This document shows, in pieces, positions 43,573-51,645 of a stretch of DNA of 64,000 nucleotides. Where the stretch lies: assembly GCF_050433565.1 (NCBI RefSeq), contig NZ_JBNPWZ010000002.1, positions 503,829 through 567,828 of the forward strand. Direction: 5' to 3'. The stretch comes from Ornithinibacillus bavariensis (GTDB taxonomy: Bacteria > Bacillota > Bacilli > Bacillales > Amphibacillaceae). Positions within the stretch are counted from its first letter, which is position 1; each line of letters begins with the position of its first letter. Both the position numbers and the translations under genes were made by a program. A model generated the notes under the pieces. It saw only the letters and a program-made list of their open reading frames with translations, was not told the DNA's origin and did no database searches.

Positions 43573-43772
43573 TCCGAGATGCCCCTTTCAAAAAAATATC
43601 TTGATATTACATTTCCCAGTAATGTCTTTTCCATTCTAAAAAGTATCTCTATTTATTTTCATTGAAACCATCTTCTACATTTCGCTATTAAGATAAACAA
43701 TCAATATGGTGGCGTTTAGTCAGAAGTAATTCAGGGAGCATTGCTTGCCAAATATCTGACAGATCTGGGAAT

Positions 43773-43799
43773 GGTAGGTAATGTGAAGATTTACCTACC
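43773..43799. repeat. Perfect hairpin beside the minisatellite
   Basis: GGTAGGTAA / TTACCTACC, 9-bp perfect stem with 9-base loop, 25 bases before the first 51-bp unit. It may be a structural border of the array. Confidence 0.6.
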
Positions 43800-43823
43800 G
43801 AAGATTGGGCGAGGTCATTAGAA

Positions 43824-44200
43824 ACGGTATCCAAAAGCCAGGATTTCCACCCAAAAATCATTACAATCATGAGAAACGGTAACCAAAGTACATATTGCTT
43901 CCCAAATATCAGCTCAGCCAAGAAAAACGGTAACCAAAGCACATATTGCTTCCCGAAAATCAGTCCAGCCAAGAAAAACGGTAACCAAAGCACATATTGC
44001 TTCCCAAAAATCAGCTCATCCATAGAAAACGGTAACCAAAGCACATAATGCGCCCCAAAAACCAGTTCATCCATGAGAAATGGTAACCAAAGTACATATT
44101 GCTTCCCAAAAATCAGCTCATCCATAAAAAACGGTAATCAAAGTGCATATTGCTTCCCAAAAATCAACTCATCCATAGAAAAACGGTAACCAAAGCAAGT
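43824..44200. repeat. 51-bp tandem repeat array (minisatellite), about 7.4 units
   Basis: Units begin at 43824, 43876, 43927, 43978, 44029, 44080, 44131 and 44183. Five successive steps are exactly 51 bases; the first and last intervals are 52. Each unit has the core GGTAACCAAAG, then CATATTGCTTCCC, AAAAATCAG and CTCATCCAT; the first unit is diverged and the last is cut off. Many copies contain the inverted pair AAGCA / TGCTT. Because 51 is a multiple of three, a 145-codon frame (17-residue repeats ending LWLPF) stays open on the minus strand. It has no ribosome-binding site, and the plus strand is also partly open, so I treat the array as non-coding. Confidence 0.9.
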
Positions 44201-44458
44201 ATACCTGCGCTGGCACTAAGTTTTATATCAAGAGATAATCCATAGTAACTTATTGTGAAGAGATAATGAATGTAAATTAACCTTTGTTTCTGAAGCGATA
44301 AGGGAGCAAGTTTTCGCTGGTAAAATTACCGGAAAGTTGATTTTCGGTACAATATTAAAGGGTTTAAAAATTTCCCAGAGTGTTTTATTGTAGGAGAAAT
44401 TAAAATGAATGATGTGCATGTCTGTTTTAGATGTAATTTATGCTATACTGCTCTTCTG

Positions 44459-44668
44459 TTATGGAAGAATTGTAAAATTATTCTCTATTAGTGTCATTAC
44501 AATAGTATCCTCCGAAAGTAATTTTTCATCATACTCTATTTTGACCTCACCATCATTGGTATCTACTAATACCCTCTCAACCCCTGTAAGTTGATTTAAA
44601 ATCTCTTCCATTCTATAAATATTTGGTTCCTTAGTAGCCTCTTTTACGAATAGTGTATATTCGCGCAT
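44459..44668 (-). CDS. Small HMA-fold-like protein lacking the metal Cys pair
   Basis: A 69-residue protein with a ferredoxin-like beta-alpha-beta pattern: REYTLFVKEATK, IYRMEEILNQLTGVERVLVDTNDG, EVKIEYDEKLLSEDTIVMTLIENNF. This is the layout of heavy-metal-associated (CopZ-like) domains, but the CxxC is missing and there is no Cys at all. It may be a degenerate metallochaperone or use the fold for another purpose. An AAAGGA site precedes the ATG. Confidence 0.65.
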   Translation of the reverse strand: MREYTLFVKEATKEPNIYRMEEILNQLTGVERVLVDTNDGEVKIEYDEKLLSEDTIVMTLIENNFTILP

Positions 44669-44843
44669 CGCAAAACATCCTTTTCGTTTTCTTTAGTTTT
44701 TGATGAGGTAAATTTTCTATACGTGAAATGGTTGTAACAGGTCAACCTTATTTTGACATATGTTTGTATGGTAGGGCGATAAATGTCCTTTTTCACATAA
44801 CTCCAAACAAAATAAACAATGTTAACATCAAGGGGGATATGAA

Positions 44844-45467
44844 ATGTATTATCAGCAACCAAATTATTACTATGGGTACTATCCTTATCCAGTCCCAGCC
44901 TATCGAGTGCCAGAGCCAATACCTACAGACGAGATTCAGCGAATCAGTGGTGAGGCGACGTGGACAATGGGGGGAGAGAGTACTAAATGTGGATTATCTT
45001 GGTCAACGAATAATCATATGACTGTTGCTGTCGGGAATAATTCACCTTATACATGTGGTCAAAGGATTCGAGTGCGAAATCCGGAAACCGGTAAAGCAAT
45101 TAATGCTACTGTTGTCGATACTGTACATGGCTTTCCAAATAATCGAATAAATTTACATCGAAGAGCATTTGAAGCGTTAGGTGCAAATCCAAATCAGGGA
45201 ATTCTTCATATCGAAATTGAACCGGTTCGAGATGAAGAAGAAGGAAGAAAGGGTGAATACCTACAGGAAATTGTTCAAACTGCTTTTTCACAAGCCAATG
45301 TAAGGGGATATGATTTTCTCGGAAAAACGGAAGACACATCTTCATTCGTAACTGAAAACTATAACTTCTTTGTCCAAACAAATGAAGGAGATTATAGTGT
45401 GAGAGGAACTGTGTCATTTCATCCAGAATCCGACCAAATAGCCGCCCTAAATTTAGAAATAATTTAG
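44844..45467 (+). CDS. Tyr-rich protein with double-psi beta-barrel and DUF3889-like C-terminus
   Basis: A 207-residue protein. Residues 1-25 are rich in Tyr/Pro (QQPNYYYGYYPYPVPAY), as in many spore-coat proteins. Residues 35-125 resemble an RlpA/expansin-type double-psi beta-barrel (GEATWTMGG..., CGQRIRVRNPETGKAINATV and VDTVHGF). The last 75 residues resemble DUF3889 (YDFLGKTEDTSSF...). There is no signal peptide, so a mother-cell-deposited coat component is a reasonable guess. The ATG follows AAGGGGG. Confidence 0.6.
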   Translation: MYYQQPNYYYGYYPYPVPAYRVPEPIPTDEIQRISGEATWTMGGESTKCGLSWSTNNHMTVAVGNNSPYTCGQRIRVRNPETGKAINATVVDTVHGFPNNRINLHRRAFEALGANPNQGILHIEIEPVRDEEEGRKGEYLQEIVQTAFSQANVRGYDFLGKTEDTSSFVTENYNFFVQTNEGDYSVRGTVSFHPESDQIAALNLEII

Positions 45468-45577
45468 TAGTTATAGAGAATTTCTATAGACATAGGCATT
45501 TTACAGTGACATTACGATTGGAATAAAAATATACTATTTTATGAATCCAAATAGATTAAATAATAAGGATGACCTGA

Positions 45578-45931
45578 ATGATCAACGGTTGGTTTGATTT
45601 TATCTTATTAGTATTTGCTTCCTTTCGATTAACTAGGCTGATTGTTTATGATAAGATAACACGATTTATACGGCAGCCTTTTCATAAAGAAGTTGAAGAA
45701 GTGGACTCGAATGGTGATGTAATAACCTTTATTGAAATAAAGGGGAAGGGATTACGACATTGGATAGGTGAGCTATTGAGCTGCTATTGGTGTACAGGAA
45801 TATGGTGTACAGCAATTTTAATTGTCGTCTATTTACTTTGGCCAGTTGGTGGGGAAGTATTAATTGTTCTTTTAGCTGTTGCTGGTGCAGCTGGAATCTG
45901 TGAGGCAATTTTACAGCGATTGATAGATTAA
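45578..45931 (+). CDS. yngL: DUF1360 family membrane protein (YngL-like)
   Basis: A 117-residue protein with a first hydrophobic helix (FDFILLVFASFRLTRLIVYD), an acidic loop, and the family motif LLSCYWCTGIWCTA before further helices. This is DUF1360, found in spore-forming bacilli (YngL). Sporulation-related by family distribution only. The small Cys-containing gene 25 bases downstream may be co-transcribed. Confidence 0.85.
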   Translation: MINGWFDFILLVFASFRLTRLIVYDKITRFIRQPFHKEVEEVDSNGDVITFIEIKGKGLRHWIGELLSCYWCTGIWCTAILIVVYLLWPVGGEVLIVLLAVAGAAGICEAILQRLID

Positions 45932-45956
45932 TCCGGATTTATAAAGGAGGTTGCAT

Positions 45957-46064
45957 ATGAACAAAGAAGTCAAGGAAACTAATCATACCTCCACATCAAA
46001 ACCACAACAAAAAAGGTTGAAAAAATCTGGATGTGGATGTGGTCGAAGAATAAAAAAACAATAG
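45957..46064 (+). CDS. 35-residue basic peptide with GCGCG motif
   Basis: A 35-codon gene with a perfect AAAGGAGG six bases before its ATG. The peptide is hydrophilic and basic (MNKEVKETNH..., QQKRLKKSGCGCGRRIKKQ) with two Cys in GCGCG near the end. It sits between yngL and a strong terminator. No family recognised; a small coat or spore-core peptide is possible. Confidence 0.65.
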   Translation: MNKEVKETNHTSTSKPQQKRLKKSGCGCGRRIKKQ

Positions 46065-46065
46065 A

Positions 46066-46112
46066 GAAAGGCAAAGGAACGAACATCTCGTTGTTCCTTT
46101 GCCTTTCTTTAT
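46066..46112. terminator. Strong terminator between the small basic peptide and floT
   Basis: GAAAGGCAAAGGAAC / GTTCCTTTGCCTTTC, 15-bp perfect stem, followed by TTTATT. It serves the plus-strand genes and abuts the floT stop on minus. Confidence 0.92.
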
Positions 46113-47692
46113 TATTTCGTTATTTCTTCTTCTACTATTACTTTAGGTGTTTCATCCTGAACTGGTTTTGTTTCTTTAAGTTCAAAGGACAGACCGTCGC
46201 GATCAGCTACTTGTAATTTATTATTACCAACTAATCCTTCTAAAAGCTCTTTGACATCAATTCCTGAGGAGGCTTTTAAGGTTTCCTGTAGAGATGCCAT
46301 TAAGTCAGTAGCATAACTAGTGACTTTATTTGCACCTCCATCTTTTCCGTTACCGCCTGTATCCACAACTGTAATTTTATCGATATTTCCTAATGGACTA
46401 GCAATTTCTTTCGCATACTGTGGAAGCATACGGACAACCATATCTAGAACTGCTGCCTGACCATATTGTTCAAATGCTTCAGCAATTTTACGCTTAGCCT
46501 CAGCTTCCGCAAGACCCTTCAGACGAATGATTTCAGCTTCCGATTCACCCTGTGCACGTTGTGCTTCTGCTTTCGCCAAACCGTCGACACGAATCTTCTC
46601 AGCTTGAGCTTTTGCCTCAGACTCAATTCGATATTGATTTGCATCAGCGGATGCTATTTGTTTTGCTTTATCAGCAATCGCAGCTTGCTCAACTGCATAT
46701 CGGTCTGCATCGGCTTTCTTTTTAACCTCTGAGTCATATTGCTTTTCACGACGTAAGATTTCTTTTTCTTCAAGTTCGATTTGCTTTTGACGTTCAATAA
46801 TCTTAATTTGCATCTCTTGTTCAGTTACTTCTTGTTTAGCGCGTGCGGTTTCTAAATCATATGCTTGGTCTGCTCGAGCCTTGGCAATATCTTGCTCTCG
46901 TCTAAATTCAGCAGTTTTTAATTGGTTTTCTTTCTCTGCTTCAGCAACCTCAGTAGCACGCTCTAGTTCAGCCTTCTTCGCTTCTTTATCAGCTTCTGCT
47001 TGTTTGATTCGAGTTTCTTTATCAGCTTCTGCTGTAGCTATATCTGCGTCACGTCTAACTTGTGCGATACGCGGCTTTCCTAAAGAGTCGAGGTATCCGT
47101 TCTTATCACGAACATCCTTAATTGTAAAGGAAACGATATTTAATCCCATTTTCGCTAAGTCCTGGGACGCGACACGTTGCACTTCTTGTGAGAACTTGTC
47201 TCGATTTTTATAGATCTCTTCAACTGTCATAGAACCGAGGATAGAACGAAGATGACCTTCAAGAACTTCCTTTGCCTCACTTTCACGGTCCTCTTTCGTT
47301 TTACCTAAGAATTGCTCTGCAGCAGTAGCTATTTCATTTACAGTTCCACCAATTTTAATGATAGCTGTACCATCAGCCATTACTGGTACACCTTGTTCTG
47401 TATATACTTCAGGAGTTGTAACATCTAGTTTGCTAGATAGTAGACTTAAAGGTTCGGCTTGTTGGAATACTGGCAGAACGAAGGTACCGCCACCACGAAT
47501 AATTTTGATCTTGTTACCTGATTCGTCTGTATGTACTGTTTTACCATTACCTAAATAGCTTCCTGTCACAATTAATGCCTCATCCGGACCAGCAGTACGG
47601 TATTTCTTAACAAAGACTGCAATAAGTGCAATGACCAGAAAAACAGCGATTGCGATGAGGATGGTAAAGCCACTAATAATACCTAAATCCAT
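46112..47692 (-). CDS. floT: Flotillin-like protein FloT (YuaG)
   Basis: A 526-residue membrane-scaffold protein. An N-terminal hydrophobic helix (TILIAIAVFLVIALIAVFV) anchors it, an SPFH domain follows (about 40-220), then a long Glu/Ala/Lys/Gln-rich coiled coil (about 215-420) with repeated EAE/AKA patterns, and a C-terminal Gly-rich plus LLEGLVGNNKL segment. Flotillins organise functional membrane microdomains and affect fluidity. An AAGGGGG site precedes the ATG. It is 46 bases downstream of yuaF, sharing its sigma-W-type promoter. Confidence 0.95.
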   Translation of the reverse strand: MDLGIISGFTILIAIAVFLVIALIAVFVKKYRTAGPDEALIVTGSYLGNGKTVHTDESGNKIKIIRGGGTFVLPVFQQAEPLSLLSSKLDVTTPEVYTEQGVPVMADGTAIIKIGGTVNEIATAAEQFLGKTKEDRESEAKEVLEGHLRSILGSMTVEEIYKNRDKFSQEVQRVASQDLAKMGLNIVSFTIKDVRDKNGYLDSLGKPRIAQVRRDADIATAEADKETRIKQAEADKEAKKAELERATEVAEAEKENQLKTAEFRREQDIAKARADQAYDLETARAKQEVTEQEMQIKIIERQKQIELEEKEILRREKQYDSEVKKKADADRYAVEQAAIADKAKQIASADANQYRIESEAKAQAEKIRVDGLAKAEAQRAQGESEAEIIRLKGLAEAEAKRKIAEAFEQYGQAAVLDMVVRMLPQYAKEIASPLGNIDKITVVDTGGNGKDGGANKVTSYATDLMASLQETLKASSGIDVKELLEGLVGNNKLQVADRDGLSFELKETKPVQDETPKVIVEEEITK

Positions 47693-47738
47693 TCAAAATC
47701 CCCCTTGTAAAAAATTAAATACGACTTATATAACCGTA

Positions 47739-48290
47739 TTAGGATAAAGACATCTCGGAATCTAGATCATATGGAATGACATATAATACCCTATCCTTGA
47801 TTTCTAGAACTAAAACCTCTGTACCTTCTGGAATTGGCTTGTTTTCATAACTCGTTGCAGGTCGTGTAACCATCCCGCTCTTTCCATCGATAACAACTTC
47901 ACCAAATCCATCCATAGGTACGGAAATAATTACCTTTCCAACTCTCCCTTTTAAAGATTCTTCGGTAAAGGCAATAGATTCCTCTGCTGATGATAGTGGA
48001 ATTAATACGAAGAAATGGAGTAAAGCACTCATGATAAAAGCAAAAGCGAGAGAAATCAGGAGAATTGCTGTACTTGACATTGGTGTAACTAGCTCTAAAA
48101 CATACCCAGAAGAGGATAAGAAAACAATGAAGGCTAATAGTAGAGTTGGATTAAAAAATGGAATACCTTCACTAATCCCATCCATTATATCCCCGAAGAA
48201 AAGATATAAAACAGTAAGGCATCCAAAAATGATTAGTGAACCCAAGTAAATCGTCTGAATATCCACCCCAAATAATGTCATTTGCATCAT
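47739..48290 (-). CDS. yuaF: NfeD family membrane protein YuaF
   Basis: A 183-residue protein. About three to four transmembrane helices (YLGSLIIFGCLTVLYLFF, FFNPTLLLAFIVFLSSS, TAILLISLAFAFIMSALLHFF) precede a cytoplasm-side OB-fold domain (LKGRVGKVIISVPMDGFGEVVIDGKSG). This is the NfeD partner of flotillin; in B. subtilis, yuaF and floT form one sigma-W operon. The start may be the first or third Met (MMQM). Confidence 0.93.
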   Translation of the reverse strand: MMQMTLFGVDIQTIYLGSLIIFGCLTVLYLFFGDIMDGISEGIPFFNPTLLLAFIVFLSSSGYVLELVTPMSSTAILLISLAFAFIMSALLHFFVLIPLSSAEESIAFTEESLKGRVGKVIISVPMDGFGEVVIDGKSGMVTRPATSYENKPIPEGTEVLVLEIKDRVLYVIPYDLDSEMSLS

Positions 48291-48323
48291 CCTATCTATT
48301 GATTCGAAATTCCGATTACCTAC

Positions 48324-48352
48324 TATACGATTCTATTGTATAGGAAGTTTCA
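48324..48352 (-). promoter_or_regulatory. Sigma-W-type promoter of yuaF-floT
   Basis: On the minus strand: TGAAAC (-35), 17 bases, CGTATA (-10). Both hexamers match the ECF sigma-W consensus. The start of transcription would lie about 25 bases before yuaF. This agrees with the known membrane-stress control of the homologous B. subtilis operon. Confidence 0.88.
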
Positions 48353-48433
48353 AAAAATATAAATAATTTTTTCAAAACTCTACTTTATAACTGTTTTCTA
48401 CAAAACTTAATATAATGTTATTGAAAAAAGAAT

Positions 48434-48463
48434 TTGACAAAAATGTGAACAAATGAATAATAT
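48434..48463 (+). promoter_or_regulatory. Sigma-A promoter for the small membrane gene
   Basis: TTGACA at 48434 followed after 17 bases by ATAATA, or after 18 by TAATAT. It lies just upstream of the GAGGGGG site of the 74-residue gene and is divergent from the sigma-W promoter. Confidence 0.65.
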
Positions 48464-48487
48464 AGATGTAGAGGGGGATGGTTTACT

Positions 48488-48712
48488 ATGAATCCATCAA
48501 AGATTTTGAGGGCAGTAAGCTTTATTAGTGGTATTTTAATAACCATTGGTCTTTTATTATTTATTTATGGCTTGTTTGTTAATAATGTAAGCGCTCTAAT
48601 CGGGATAGGAATTGGGATAACAATGGGTGGAGTGTTTATTTTCATCATGGGAATCTTCTTGGTAGCGACAGAAGAAGTGGTGGAAAAGCATAAACAAAAG
48701 ACTTTTTTATAA
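48488..48712 (+). CDS. Small two-helix membrane protein, 74 residues
   Basis: Two transmembrane helices (VSFISGILITIGLLLFIYGLF; GIGIGITMGGVFIFIMGIFLV) with a short loop and a charged C-terminal tail (EEVVEKHKQK). A good promoter, GAGGGGG site and shared terminator support expression. No family recognised; position beside yuaF-floT is the only hint of context. Confidence 0.75.
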   Translation: MNPSKILRAVSFISGILITIGLLLFIYGLFVNNVSALIGIGIGITMGGVFIFIMGIFLVATEEVVEKHKQKTFL

Positions 48713-48747
48713 AATAAGAGCTCTGTCTTATGACAGAGCTCTTATTT
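48712..48747. terminator. Bidirectional terminator between the small membrane gene and qoxD
   Basis: AAATAAGAGCTCTGTC / GACAGAGCTCTTATTT, 16-bp perfect stem with TTAT loop. Confidence 0.95.
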
Positions 48748-49030
48748 ACATATAACCCCATATTAAAGTTAGGAGTGTACCAAAAACAGTTACTAAAGCA
48801 ATGGCAATACCATAATAGATACCCGTATAGATCGCATTTTTATCCTGTGACTCTCCAGCGTGCATAAAAAATACTAACTGTAATGCTGCTTGAATAAAAG
48901 CAGTTATAAGCAATATTGTCATACCAACTTGAAATGACATATCTGTAAAATAAACGCTCAGTGCAATAGCCGTTAGAACAAGGGAGAAAATAAATCCCAT
49001 TACCTGTTTTGCAGGAAATAGTTCTCTCAT
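48746..49030 (-). CDS. qoxD: Cytochrome aa3 quinol oxidase subunit IV
   Basis: A 94-residue, three-helix subunit (PAKQVMGFIFSLVLTAIALSVYF..., AALQLVFFMHAGES, GIAIALVTVFGTLLTLIWG). The QLVFFMH segment is typical of bacterial oxidase subunit IV. It is the last gene of qoxABCD; a gap of one base separates it from qoxC. Confidence 0.95.
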   Translation of the reverse strand: MRELFPAKQVMGFIFSLVLTAIALSVYFTDMSFQVGMTILLITAFIQAALQLVFFMHAGESQDKNAIYTGIYYGIAIALVTVFGTLLTLIWGYM

Positions 49031-49031
49031 C

Positions 49032-49628
49032 CTACATCATTCCTTTCAAATAGATGAAGCTGAATATAAAGATCCAAACAACATCTAGAAAATGCCAGTA
49101 CAGTGAGAAAATAAAGGACTTATTTGTAGTGCCTACTGTGAATCCTTGTTTTTTTATCTGAAGGAATATAAATAGTCCCCAGAATAAACCAAAGGTAACG
49201 TGTGCACCATGGGTACCTAATGTCAACAATAACATTGCTGAAAATGCACTAGTTTGTAAGGTTAGTCCTTCGTGATAATAATTGATAAACTCATAGACCT
49301 CTACACCTAGAAAGGATAATCCAAGAAGTAGGGTAATAGCTAAAAATGCTAAAGTTGCTTTTTTATGATTAATTCGCATTGCGTGTGTTGCTAGCCCAAT
49401 GGTAAAGCTACTTGTTAACAATATGATTGTTTCTAATAGCACTGGTGTAATTTCAAATACCTCAGAGCCAGATGGACCAGATCCAACACCATTGTTAAGT
49501 GTGAAATATGATGCGAATAGAGTTCCAAATAACATAATTTCAGCACCCAAGAATATCCAGAAGCCTAATATATTCATTTGGTTTTGCTGGGTACTATATT
49601 CAAGAGGCTGCGAATGATCAAATTTCAT
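49032..49628 (-). CDS. qoxC: Cytochrome aa3 quinol oxidase subunit III
   Basis: A 198-residue, five-helix subunit (LGFWIFLGAEIMLFGTLFASY, THGAHVTFGLFWG, YWHFLDVVWIFIFSFIYL), which matches COX III. I start it at the ATG that gives MKFDHSQPLEY, eight bases after AGGAGG. It then overlaps the qoxB end by 11 bases, indicating coupling. Confidence 0.94.
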   Translation of the reverse strand: MKFDHSQPLEYSTQQNQMNILGFWIFLGAEIMLFGTLFASYFTLNNGVGSGPSGSEVFEITPVLLETIILLTSSFTIGLATHAMRINHKKATLAFLAITLLLGLSFLGVEVYEFINYYHEGLTLQTSAFSAMLLLTLGTHGAHVTFGLFWGLFIFLQIKKQGFTVGTTNKSFIFSLYWHFLDVVWIFIFSFIYLKGMM

Positions 49629-51573
49629 TAGAAGCACCTCCTAATTTCTTTTCGGTCTCTAGTATTTCTTCTCGAGAAATATAGTGTCCCGGGTCTTTTT
49701 CAAAGGATCGATATGCCAAGCAACCGATAATTCCTAAAGCTGCAATAATGACTCCAACCCATATGCTGAAGACGAATGAAAATCCAAAGATAAAGAAGAA
49801 TCCTGCCAAAATAATTGGTAAACCGCTATTGTTAGGCATATGAATCTTTTTGATTTTTTCTGGGAATAGTACATGTCCATTTTTCTTTGCATCCCAGAAA
49901 GCCTCTGATGAATTAACCACTGGGTCAACAGCAAAGTTATAATGGGGAACTGGGTTTGGAGTTGCCCACTCTAATGAACGCGCATTCCATGGATCTTGCC
50001 CAACATTTCTTGGCGAATGACGGAAGCTGTAATACACATTGTACACAATTAGAATGAAGGCAATTGCCATTAATCCTGCTCCTATGAAGGAGACCATATT
50101 AAGTGGTCCAAAACCAGTTTCTGCTGAGTACGTGTACATACGACGTGCTTGCCCGTCTAATCCTGTTATATACATTGGGAAGAAGGCTAAACAGAAACCA
50201 ATACTTAAAAACCAAAATCCCCATTTTCCAATACGTTCATTTAGCATAAAACCAAACATCTTTGGCCACCAGTAGGTTAGGCCGGCAAGCATCGCAAATA
50301 CAACACCTGGAATAATAACATTATGGAAATGTGCTACAAGAAACATCGTATTATGATATTGATAATCGGCACTCGCAATTGCAAGCATTACACCTGTTAC
50401 TCCACCGATGGTGAATAAAGGAATAAATCCAACAGAGTAGAGCATTGGTACGGTAAAGCGAATTTTTCCTTTCCACATGGTCAGTAACCAGTTAAATATT
50501 TTAATACCAGTTGGAACTGCGATAGCCATGGTTGTAATAGAGAAAATTCCATTTACAAGTGCACCATGTCCCATGGTAAAGAAGTGGTGTACCCATACTA
50601 GGAAGGACATAAATGATATAAGAACCATCGATGCAACCATAGATTTATAGCCATATAGATTTCTTCCAGAGAAGGTACTAATAACCTCACTATATACACC
50701 AAATGCAGGTAAAATTAATATATATACCTCAGGATGTCCCCATACCCAGAAAAGGTTTGCCCAAAGCATATCCATTCCGCCATTGGTAGACGCGAAGAAA
50801 TGTGTACCAAATTGACGGTCAAAGGTTCCCATTAATAAGGCGATTGTAAGCACTGGGAATGCAAACACAATAATAGCATTTGTAATAAGGGATGCCCATG
50901 TAAACATTGGCATTTTCATTAATTTCATTCCAGGTGCTCTCATCTTAATAATGGTAACAATGAAGTTAATTCCAGTCATCAAAGTACCAATACCTGATAT
51001 TTGAAGTGCCCACATATAATAATTAATCCCGACAGTTTCACTAAAGTCGGTTCCAGCTAGTGGGAAGTAATTAGTCCAGCCAGCATCAGGTGATCCGCCG
51101 ATAACAAATGATATATTAAAGAGCATTGCCCCAGTAAAATATAACCAAAAACTAATCGCATTTAAACGAGGAAATGCTACATCACGTGCTCCAATTTGAA
51201 GTGGTACTACAAAGTTCATCATACCAATGATAAAAGCCATCGCCATGAACATGATCATGACTACTCCATGTGTAGTAAATACCTCATTATAGTGCTGTGC
51301 ATCTAAAAAGCTATTATCCGGTACAGCTGTCTGTAGACGCATCATGACAGCATCTACTCCACCTCGGAATAACATTAATAGTGCAGATATGATATACATA
51401 ATTCCAATACGTTTATGATCAACTGTGGTTAGCCATTCTTTCCAAAGATAACCCCATTTTTTAAAATAGGTAAGTCCTATTACGATGGCAACAACCGTTA
51501 GACCAATCGCTACCATTGATGCATAGATTAAAGGACTAGCATTTGGAATAGCAAACCGTTCAAAGAATTCCAT
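49618..51573 (-). CDS. qoxB: Cytochrome aa3 quinol oxidase subunit I
   Basis: A 651-residue, multi-helix catalytic subunit holding low-spin heme a and the heme a3-CuB centre. The CuB region is WGHPEVYILILPAFG with the cross-linked Tyr, and WVHHFFTMG carries the CuB His pair; VAHFHNVIIPGVVF holds heme ligands. The N-terminal extension and the C-terminal pair of extra helices are usual for Qox rather than CtaD. It reduces O2 to water using menaquinol and pumps protons. Confidence 0.97.
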   Translation of the reverse strand: MEFFERFAIPNASPLIYASMVAIGLTVVAIVIGLTYFKKWGYLWKEWLTTVDHKRIGIMYIISALLMLFRGGVDAVMMRLQTAVPDNSFLDAQHYNEVFTTHGVVMIMFMAMAFIIGMMNFVVPLQIGARDVAFPRLNAISFWLYFTGAMLFNISFVIGGSPDAGWTNYFPLAGTDFSETVGINYYMWALQISGIGTLMTGINFIVTIIKMRAPGMKLMKMPMFTWASLITNAIIVFAFPVLTIALLMGTFDRQFGTHFFASTNGGMDMLWANLFWVWGHPEVYILILPAFGVYSEVISTFSGRNLYGYKSMVASMVLISFMSFLVWVHHFFTMGHGALVNGIFSITTMAIAVPTGIKIFNWLLTMWKGKIRFTVPMLYSVGFIPLFTIGGVTGVMLAIASADYQYHNTMFLVAHFHNVIIPGVVFAMLAGLTYWWPKMFGFMLNERIGKWGFWFLSIGFCLAFFPMYITGLDGQARRMYTYSAETGFGPLNMVSFIGAGLMAIAFILIVYNVYYSFRHSPRNVGQDPWNARSLEWATPNPVPHYNFAVDPVVNSSEAFWDAKKNGHVLFPEKIKKIHMPNNSGLPIILAGFFFIFGFSFVFSIWVGVIIAALGIIGCLAYRSFEKDPGHYISREEILETEKKLGGASNEI

Positions 51574-51645
51574 CTTTTTTACTCCTCTCTAAGATAATTG
51601 ATTCTTAGAATTATAGTTTCTTAATTGGATAGCGAACGAATAGTC

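Noticed and set aside
43688..44125. 145-codon minus-strand frame with five LWLPF repeats
   Set aside because: It has no ribosome-binding site and starts inside the 51-bp tandem array. It is open because the period is divisible by three. Treated as a repeat instead of a gene.
44644..44919. 91-codon minus-strand frame overlapping two better genes
   Set aside because: It overlaps the HMA-like gene and the start of the Tyr-rich gene, has Asn/Tyr/Thr-rich content, and lacks a ribosome-binding site.
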